Below, piece by piece: positions 9,609 through 15,013 of a stretch of 15,013 bases of DNA. Numbering within the stretch: the first letter of the stretch is position 1; every line of letters begins with the position of its first letter. A model generated the notes under the pieces. It ran no database searches, was not told the origin of the DNA, and saw nothing but the letters and a program-made list of their open reading frames with translations. Source of the DNA: Anaerolineales bacterium UBA5069 (GTDB taxonomy: Bacteria; Chloroflexota; Anaerolineae; Caldilineales; Caldilineaceae). A program made the position numbers and the translations under genes. The stretch is taken from assembly GCA_002415895.1 (NCBI GenBank), contig DIAV01000131.1, positions 2,921-17,933 of the forward strand. The letters are read 5' to 3'.

Positions 9609-10406
9609 ATGAAGGCACTCATTCTGGCAGCAGGCAAGGGAACACGTCTGGGCACACTCACAACATCCATGCCCAAGCCCATGCTCCCCATCAACGGCGA
9701 ACCCCTGCTCGCACACACAGTCGCGTGGCTGCGCAGTCACGGCATTACCGAAATTGCCATGAATCTCCACCACGCGCCGGAGGTGATTCCCGCCTACTTC
9801 GGTGACGGCAGCGCGTTTGGCGTCCGCATCACCTATTCGCACGAAACCACGCTGCTGGGCACGGCCGGCGCCGCCCGGCGGCTCAAGTCCTTTCTCAACG
9901 AGCGCTTTGTGGTCATCTACGGTGATGTCTTCAGCAACGTGGACCTGACTGAGCTTGAGGATTTTCACGCCGAGCGCTTGCGCGACGCACGCCCGCCGGA
10001 TGAGGCGAACCAGCCGCAGGCGGCCATCCCTGCCGCGTCGCTGGCCCTCTACCGCGTGAGCAATCCCACCGAATGTGGCCTGGTGGACGCCGACATCAAC
10101 GGCCGCGTGCGTCGTTTCATTGAAAAGCCGCCGGCGCACCTTGCCTTCACCGATTTGGCCAACACCGGCATTCTGATTGTGGAGCCGGCCACGCTGGACC
10201 TGGTGCCCGCGGATGGGCCTTACGACTTCAGCCATGAACTCTTCCCGGCCATGCTGGCGCAGCGGTTGCCCCTCTTCGCCCGCCCCATTGCCGCCGGCGA
10301 GTTTGTGATTGACATTGGCACCGCCCCCGCCTACCAGCGGGCGCAGGAGCAATACGCCCTGTCGCTGCGCGAATCCGTCGCGCGACTCGAAGGGATTCCT
10401 GCATGA
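9609..10406 (+). CDS. hddC: sugar-phosphate nucleotidyltransferase, probable heptose-1-phosphate guanylyltransferase
   Basis: Cytosolic NTP transferase of 265 residues that would join D-glycero-alpha-D-manno-heptose 1-phosphate to a nucleotide, GDP by analogy with HddC. The N-terminal [14 protein letters not shown] holds the nucleotide loop GKGTR (9-13), followed by PKPMLP (22-27) with the usual lysine. LLGTAGA (82-88), the metal-binding aspartate in YGDVF (104-108), IEKP (171-174) and [13 protein letters not shown] (233-245) complete the family pattern. It lacks the C-terminal beta-helix of longer enzymes and is about the length of HddC. By sequence alone it could be a mannose- or glucose-1-phosphate enzyme. 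The heptose assignment rests on its neighbours: its stop codon overlaps the hddA start in ATGA, and gmhA and gmhB follow. The ATG at 9609 is preferred to that at 9603 because of ribosome-site spacing. Confidence 0.8.
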   Translation: MKALILAAGKGTRLGTLTTSMPKPMLPINGEPLLAHTVAWLRSHGITEIAMNLHHAPEVIPAYFGDGSAFGVRITYSHETTLLGTAGAARRLKSFLNERFVVIYGDVFSNVDLTELEDFHAERLRDARPPDEANQPQAAIPAASLALYRVSNPTECGLVDADINGRVRRFIEKPPAHLAFTDLANTGILIVEPATLDLVPADGPYDFSHELFPAMLAQRLPLFARPIAAGEFVIDIGTAPAYQRAQEQYALSLRESVARLEGIPA

Positions 10407-11380
10407 TTATTTCGCAAACGCCGTTGCGCATCAGCTTCTTTGGTGGTGGCACCGATTTGCCCGGCTTCTATCACAAGGAACCGGGCTGGGTGCTGAGCAC
10501 AGCCATTGACAAATACATTTACGTCATCGTCAAAGAGCGTTTCGACGACCGCATTCGCGTCGGCTACACACGCACGGAACTTGTGGATAACATCGACGAA
10601 ATTGAGCACGAACTGGTGCGTGAGTCTCTGCGCCACACAGGCATTACGCGGCGGCTCGAGATATCGACCATGGGCGACATCCCCTCGGGTGGCTCGGGTT
10701 TGGGTTCATCCAGCACAGTCACCGTGGGGCTGCTGAATGCGCTCTATCACTACCTGGGCGCACCGCGCAATCAGGAGGCGCTGGCGAGCGAGGCGTGCAC
10801 GATTGAAATAGACGTGCTGGGCAAGCCCATTGGCAAGCAGGACCAGTACATTGCCGCCTATGGCGGCCAGCGCTTCATTCAGTTCTGCCCGGATGAAGGC
10901 GTGGAAGTCGAACCGCTGCATGTGGATGCAACCACAATGCGCGCGTTCGGGCGGCGGCTCATGCTCTTCAACACCGCCGTCAGCCGCAAGGCCGAAAGCG
11001 TGCTGGCCGAGCAATCGCAGCGCACCGAGGTGAACATGGATGCACTGCGCGCCATGAAGGAACTTGCACTCGACGCGCGCACCGCCCTGCAGTGCGGTGA
11101 TCTGGATCGCTTCGGCAGCTTGCTGCACGAGACATGGATGCTTAAGCGCGGCCTTGCCTCGAAGATTAGCTCGCCCGAGATTGACGCCTACTACAGTAGC
11201 GCACGCGCTGCCGGCGCCCTGGGCGGCAAGATCACCGGCGCAGGCGGCGGCGGCTATCTGCTCCTCTTCTGCCCGCCGGAGAAGCAGGAGGCCGTACGCG
11301 CAGCCGTGGCCGGCCTCGACGAGCTGTACATCAATCTGGAGCGCGACGGCTCCAAAGTCATCTTCAACAACCGGCGCTAA
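10403..11380 (+). CDS. hddA: GHMP kinase, probable D-glycero-alpha-D-manno-heptose 7-phosphate kinase
   Basis: Cytosolic kinase of 325 residues that would phosphorylate C1 of D-glycero-D-manno-heptose 7-phosphate to give the alpha-1,7-bisphosphate. All three GHMP motifs are present: [14 protein letters not shown] (7-20), the ATP loop [15 protein letters not shown] (91-105), and [16 protein letters not shown] (276-291). D147 in [12 protein letters not shown] (144-155) fits the catalytic aspartate. FFGGGTDLP at the start is typical of the HddA and fucose-kinase-like subgroup rather than galactokinase or homoserine kinase. It starts inside the hddC stop codon (4-nt overlap), with AGGG eight bases upstream, so the two are probably translationally coupled. 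A 137-bp gap with two hairpins follows. The length is normal and nothing is missing. Confidence 0.87.
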   Translation: MIISQTPLRISFFGGGTDLPGFYHKEPGWVLSTAIDKYIYVIVKERFDDRIRVGYTRTELVDNIDEIEHELVRESLRHTGITRRLEISTMGDIPSGGSGLGSSSTVTVGLLNALYHYLGAPRNQEALASEACTIEIDVLGKPIGKQDQYIAAYGGQRFIQFCPDEGVEVEPLHVDATTMRAFGRRLMLFNTAVSRKAESVLAEQSQRTEVNMDALRAMKELALDARTALQCGDLDRFGSLLHETWMLKRGLASKISSPEIDAYYSSARAAGALGGKITGAGGGGYLLLFCPPEKQEAVRAAVAGLDELYINLERDGSKVIFNNRR

Positions 11381-11433
11381 CAACCTGTGGCGGCACTTAC
11401 GTTCATTTCTTCCTACAGCTCGCAATGATTCAA

Positions 11434-11472
11434 GCCGGATGATCCGGCAGTCGGCGCCTCCCCCGTGCGCCG
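11434..11472 (+). promoter_or_regulatory. two adjacent hairpins in the hddA-gmhA gap
   Basis: The first (11434-11448) has a 6-bp GCCGGA/TCCGGC stem with loop TGA. The second (11452-11472) has a 6-bp CGGCGC/GCGCCG stem with loop CTCCCCCGT. Neither has a T tract. The C-rich loop repeats the pattern of the hairpin run at 7277-7550. They lie 45-80 bp before the gmhA start, whose ribosome site is AAGGAG, so loop-ribosome-site pairing is possible. Confidence 0.4.
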
Positions 11473-11517
11473 CTGTGAACTCACCGCAGCACACAGCACT
11501 CACGAAGGAGCAGGACA

Positions 11518-12537
11518 ATGAGTCTTTTTTCAGATGCACGGCAGGACGGGGGCGTGGCGGCCAATGGCTTTAGCAGCAACGGCCACAGCAGCAACGGCCA
11601 CGCAAACAACAGCAACGGCAGCAATGGCTTTAGCGAAAATGGGTATAGCCGGAACGGCGGACAAGAACTGCACGGCACAAGCCCTGCGGCAGGCAGCTTT
11701 GTAGCCGCCACACCGGCCATGTATGCCGAGTATGCGGGCGCCGTGCAGCGCACGCTGAACCGCATGCCGTGGAACCTTGTACACGCTGTGGTGCAGGCGA
11801 TTGTGCAGACATGGCAAACCGGCGGCCAGTTGCTCGTCATGGGCAACGGCGGCAGCGCCTCCACAGCCACACACCTTGCCTGCGATTTGGGCAAGAATAC
11901 GGCGCAGCCCGGCCTGCCGCGCATTCGCGCGCTGGCACTCAACGACAACATGGCGCTTATGTCGGCCTATGCCAATGATGTGGGCTATGACGCTGTTTTC
12001 TCGGAGCAACTGCGCGCCATTGCCCAGCCGGGTGATCTGGTGCTCGCCATCTCAACCAGCGGCAATTCGCCCAACGTTCTGCGCGCGCTCGAGATGGCGC
12101 GCAAACTCAATCTGCAAACAATCGGGCTGGGCGGCTACGACGGCGGCAAGATGAGTGGAATTGTGGACCTTGCCGTCATCGCGCCCAACCACTGCGTTGA
12201 GCAGATTGAAGATATTCACATGATGCTGGCGCACGTGATCACCGTGGGCGTGCGCAATGCCATGCAGGCTGCGCTTGTGCGCGGGGATGAGTTTGAAGAT
12301 CGCGTCCGCATTTATGACGGCATGATCGCCACGCCCGCCCAGCAGCCCGCCACCAACGGCGTGGTGAACGCAGCGAGCAATGGCCAGGCGAGCAATGGCT
12401 ATGTAGGCAGCAGCCGCATCCAGAACGGATCAACCGGCGTGCATGGAACCAATGTCGTCGGCCCCAGCTACGTTCCCCCGCAAACGGGGATCGGCTACTG
12501 GCAAAACAATATGCCGGCAGTCAACGGCCACGACTAG
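11518..12537 (+). CDS. gmhA: SIS-domain phosphoheptose isomerase with Asn/Gly-rich tails
   Basis: Predicted isomerase converting sedoheptulose 7-phosphate to D-glycero-D-manno-heptose 7-phosphate, the first step of the heptose route. The core SIS domain spans about 65-265: MGNGGSASTATHLACDL (108-124), ALNDNMALMSAYANDVGYDAVFSEQ (140-164), the phosphate loop STSGNSPNV (179-187), GGYDGGKMSGIVDLAV (205-220) and EDIHMMLAH (231-239), where H234 fits the catalytic histidine. In E. coli GmhA the catalytic glutamate lies four residues after the conserved QH; here that place is D123. The protein has 339 residues against about 190-200 for usual GmhA. The surplus is a roughly 50-residue N-terminal tail rich in SNGH, SNG and NGY units and a roughly 70-residue C-terminal tail with the same bias. 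AAGGAG seven bases before the ATG supports the start, so the N-tail is real. A related sugar-phosphate isomerase is possible, but context favours GmhA. Confidence 0.82.
   Translation: MSLFSDARQDGGVAANGFSSNGHSSNGHANNSNGSNGFSENGYSRNGGQELHGTSPAAGSFVAATPAMYAEYAGAVQRTLNRMPWNLVHAVVQAIVQTWQTGGQLLVMGNGGSASTATHLACDLGKNTAQPGLPRIRALALNDNMALMSAYANDVGYDAVFSEQLRAIAQPGDLVLAISTSGNSPNVLRALEMARKLNLQTIGLGGYDGGKMSGIVDLAVIAPNHCVEQIEDIHMMLAHVITVGVRNAMQAALVRGDEFEDRVRIYDGMIATPAQQPATNGVVNAASNGQASNGYVGSSRIQNGSTGVHGTNVVGPSYVPPQTGIGYWQNNMPAVNGHD
11572..11601 (+). repeat. 15-bp tandem repeat inside gmhA
   Basis: AGCAGCAACGGCCAC occurs twice in tandem without mismatch (11572-11586, 11587-11601), encoding two SSNGH units. 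Shorter AGCAACGGC and AGCAATGGC variants follow up to about 11628. The tail probably grew by in-frame slippage and may vary in length between strains. Confidence 0.8.
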
Positions 12538-12622
12538 CGCAGGTGGTGCAAAACGCTCACGCTGCAACCCGCAGCACCGGCAGTGTCCATCCGCACAGTT
12601 CAGCAGACTGACAGGAATTTCT

Positions 12623-13249
12623 GTGATACAAGGCATTTTGCTTGACCGAGACGGCACGATCAATGTTGAACGGCGCGACTACGTGCGGTCGACGCGCGAG
12701 CTTGTCTTGCTGCCGGGCGCGCTGGCCGGGCTTGTGCGCCTGGCAACGCTGAATGTGCCAATTCTTGTGGTCACCAACCAGTCCTGCGTTGGACGCGGGA
12801 TTATCTCGCAGTGCGAACTCGACGAAATTCACGCCGAACTGGCAGCCAGTGTACGTAAGGCAGGTGGGCGTATTGATGGCTTCTACGCCTGCACCCATCA
12901 CCCTGACGCCGGATGCAGTTGCCGCAAGCCGCGTCCCGGCCTGCTGCAGCAGGCAATGACCGATCACAACCTGCACGCCAGCGAATGCATTATGGTAGGT
13001 GATTCGCTTAGCGATTGCAGCGCTGCCGGCGCTGCGGGCTGCCGCTGCATCCTCGTGTGCACGGGTTTGCAAGGCGAGATGCTGGCCTCCAAGTTGCCTG
13101 CGGTGACAGATCGCGCAGGCGCGCCCAGCAGTATGTATGCCCAGGATCGCTTCTCTGGTGAGCCGCAGATTGCACAGAGCCTATGGCACGCCAGCCGATT
13201 GATCCTTGAGCAGGCGTATCGGACAGAACGAGGTAGACATGTCGCTTGA
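12623..13249 (+). CDS. gmhB: HAD-family heptose 1,7-bisphosphate phosphatase
   Basis: Cytosolic phosphatase of 208 residues that would remove the C7 phosphate from D-glycero-D-manno-heptose 1,7-bisphosphate. Motif I is LLDRDGTIN (D8 nucleophile, D10). Motif II lies in VVTNQSCVGRG (49-59). The zinc loop typical of GmhB is CTHHPDAGCSCRKPRPG, giving C90, H92, C98 and C100, with K102 as the motif III lysine. Motif IV is MVGDSLSDCSAAGAAGC (D127, D131). The start is a GTG at 12623 with AGGA about six bases upstream. An in-frame ATG at 12443 would overlap gmhA and add 60 residues unlike the family. The gene lies 85 bp after gmhA, and its last 11 bp overlap the start of the surface protein. About 30 residues at the C-terminus go beyond the usual GmhB length. 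Confidence 0.88.
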   Translation: MIQGILLDRDGTINVERRDYVRSTRELVLLPGALAGLVRLATLNVPILVVTNQSCVGRGIISQCELDEIHAELAASVRKAGGRIDGFYACTHHPDAGCSCRKPRPGLLQQAMTDHNLHASECIMVGDSLSDCSAAGAAGCRCILVCTGLQGEMLASKLPAVTDRAGAPSSMYAQDRFSGEPQIAQSLWHASRLILEQAYRTERGRHVA

Positions 13250-15013
13250 GAACCCCCTCGCCCTGGCAAAAACCCATATTGACCTGGAAGAGATCATTCT
13301 GCTGCCCTCGGCGGGCAGCGGCTGCCCATTCATGGGTCTTGAGACAGACGGCAGCATTATGCTCAGCGAGCCGTCGCCTTCGCATCGCTGCTATGCCATT
13401 GACAACGCGCGCACGCCGCGGCTTGATTTTCAGGCGCGCTATTGCCTGAGTCGCGACCATGTGCAATGCGCAACCTTTCAGGCAGCGGCCAACCGGCTGC
13501 CCGCGCATCTAGCGGAGCCAACTGCATGGCGTCCTGTCAAAAAGAAGCGGCGGCACACGGGGCGCTGGCTCATGGTCAGCATGATGAGCATCCTGGTGCT
13601 CCTCCTGGGTGCATTTGCCTTTGTTGAGCGCCCCTGGGAGCAGGGCGGTTTGCTCACACCGGCCTTGCACGCCCTGGGGCTGGCGCCAATCAGCGAGGTT
13701 GCACTGGCACAGGCAGGCGTGGCTACGCAGAGTGATCTGACGGCAGAGACAACCGCTTCAGCCGCAACAGACGAGCAAGCGACGGCCGCGGCTGACGCCG
13801 CCGCGGGCGATAATAGCACGGTCGCGCTCAACGCAGCCGCACTTGAGGAAACCGCCAAGGCCGATGCGCTGGCCGCCGAAGCTGCGCTGAACAATGGTGC
13901 GGCCGCCGTTGCAGTCGCCACGGACACACCCACATCCGCGCCAAGCGCCACCCCAACGCCCTCTGCTTCACCCGGCGCAACAGCCATTGCCGTGATATCA
14001 ACGCCAACCGCGTCACCGGCGCTTGCGCTGGCGGCCAACGCCGTTGTCCAGCCCAATGTGCAAACCAGTGCGGCGACGACCACAACGCTTACGCTGAGCC
14101 CTAATATTGATGAGGTGGGGTGGTGGCGCGAAGGTGACGAGGGCGAGTTTGCAGTGGGTGACTCCTACCTGAATGTGGGCAAGCTGAATAACCAGTCAAT
14201 GATTTCAGCCATCCGGATTTCGCTGCGCGACATCCCGCGCGGTGCGCCGATCCTGAGCGGCTCGCTCACCCTCACCGGCCTCAAGGGTGATCGCCTGAAC
14301 ATTGCCGATCCCAGCTCCTGGCTGGTGGAACTGATTAGCGAGCGCGAGTTGAGCGCGCTCTCCGGCGCCACCTTCATGATGGTTTTCAGCGCCCCCAACT
14401 CGGTAACGCTGCCTGTGCTGCGCCCCACCGAGTTGAAGAGCGACGGCGCCAACCGCCTTGAGCTGGATGCCAACGCCCTGCGCTGGCTCGAACAGCAGCG
14501 CATTGCAGACGCTGAGAGCATGACCGTGCGCATTGTCGCGCAGGTGGACGGACCCACCGACACACTCTTTGCATGGGACAGCGGCTACGGCCCCAAGAGT
14601 GAGGGACACAAACCCGTGCTTACCGTGCAACTTGGCGCCGCGCCGCCCACACCGCCGCCCGTGCCCACCGAGGATATGGTCGTGGCAACCTTTACGCCCG
14701 CGCCCCAGAACGTTGTCACGCTGGTGGCACAGCAGGCAACAGCCACCTTTGTGGCGCAATCCATAGGCACCTATACACCTGCGCCTATCTTTGCCACACC
14801 CACACCCTTTGCGCGCAGCCTGCCCACGGTTGAAGCCATCGCGCGCCAGTTGGGGTTGCCCGCGGTTGTGCTGGAGACACCTGTGCCCGCAAACGAGGCA
14901 ACCATGACAGCGGTTGCCGAATATGCGACCGCAGTCGCAGTCACCACAGGCACCTACACGCCTGTGCCTGATGTCTATGTGACGCCCATGCTGCTTGTGC
15001 CGCCGCTGCCGCC
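13239..15013 (+). CDS. membrane-anchored surface protein with DNRLRE-like domain and Thr/Pro tails (partial)
   Basis: The frame stays open from the ATG at 13239 to the window edge (591 codons), so the C-terminus is missing. GAGG five bases before the ATG and an 11-nt overlap with gmhB support the start. In order: a cytosolic head with four cysteines (C29, C51, C69, C77) around CPFMGLETDG and RCYAID; a basic stretch KKKRR (101-105); one membrane segment (about 110-129); an Ala/Thr/Ser/Pro stalk (about 155-288); a beta-rich domain (about 290-466) with SAIRISLRDIP and FAWDSGYGPKSEGHKPVLTV, like the DNRLRE fold of extracellular proteins; then Thr/Pro tails with GTYTPAP and GTYTPVP units about 60 residues apart. 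The head and tail styles are ones I recall from Chloroflexota proteins. The type II topology puts the C-terminus outside. Function is unknown; a structural or adhesive surface protein, possibly O-glycosylated on its Thr-rich parts, is an inference. Confidence 0.8.
   Translation, partial: MSLENPLALAKTHIDLEEIILLPSAGSGCPFMGLETDGSIMLSEPSPSHRCYAIDNARTPRLDFQARYCLSRDHVQCATFQAAANRLPAHLAEPTAWRPVKKKRRHTGRWLMVSMMSILVLLLGAFAFVERPWEQGGLLTPALHALGLAPISEVALAQAGVATQSDLTAETTASAATDEQATAAADAAAGDNSTVALNAAALEETAKADALAAEAALNNGAAAVAVATDTPTSAPSATPTPSASPGATAIAVISTPTASPALALAANAVVQPNVQTSAATTTTLTLSPNIDEVGWWREGDEGEFAVGDSYLNVGKLNNQSMISAIRISLRDIPRGAPILSGSLTLTGLKGDRLNIADPSSWLVELISERELSALSGATFMMVFSAPNSVTLPVLRPTELKSDGANRLELDANALRWLEQQRIADAESMTVRIVAQVDGPTDTLFAWDSGYGPKSEGHKPVLTVQLGAAPPTPPPVPTEDMVVATFTPAPQNVVTLVAQQATATFVAQSIGTYTPAPIFATPTPFARSLPTVEAIARQLGLPAVVLETPVPANEATMTAVAEYATAVAVTTGTYTPVPDVYVTPMLLVPPLP

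Noticed and set aside
12443..12622. Upstream ATG start for gmhB
   Set aside because: It would overlap the gmhA 3' end and add 60 residues unlike HAD phosphatases; the GTG at 12623 has a good ribosome site.

Overview
The window looks like a chromosomal segment of a GC-rich bacterium of the phylum Chloroflexota, probably a Caldilineae- or Anaerolineae-like lineage. The best clue is the last gene. It combines a short four-cysteine motif (CPFMGL...), one membrane segment, an Ala/Thr/Pro stalk, a DNRLRE-like beta domain and repeated GTYTPxP tails, a make-up I associate from memory with Chloroflexota surface proteins. No rRNA, tRNA, CRISPR array, integrase or transposase is visible.

Left half (246-6629), all on the minus strand: a LarA-type nickel-dependent hydroxyacid racemase, an aldo/keto reductase, a long U32-family protein (RlhA-like) and a Gfo/Idh/MocA oxidoreductase. 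These are housekeeping or metabolic genes and look separately transcribed. A strong bidirectional terminator (116-156) closes the block on the left. A 136-bp near-palindrome with 55-bp arms (2758-2893), probably a mobile palindromic repeat, fills the gap between the reductase and U32 genes and starts at the base next to the U32 stop codon.

Centre (6630-7925): about 1.3 kb without a convincing gene, separating the minus-strand block from a plus-strand block. It holds a tandem 9-bp repeat, a sigma70-like promoter among TTGCA/TGCAA palindromes, a run of six or seven hairpins (7277-7550) nearly all with C-rich loops, and several short perfect palindromes just before the next gene. The hairpin run is the best candidate here for something undescribed: a multi-hairpin RNA or structured leader.

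Right half (7926-15013), all on the plus strand: a polyisoprenyl-phosphate sugar transferase that would start a surface glycan, then hddC, hddA, gmhA and gmhB. Those four activities are the complete route from sedoheptulose 7-phosphate to GDP-D-glycero-alpha-D-manno-heptose, as known for S-layer glycans. hddC and hddA overlap by 4 nt. gmhB overlaps by 11 nt a large membrane-anchored surface protein that runs off the window. The gmhA product is unusual in having Asn/Gly/Ser-rich tails at both ends. Inference: the block makes an activated heptose and starts a heptose-containing glycan, and the Thr-rich surface protein may carry it or be displayed with it.
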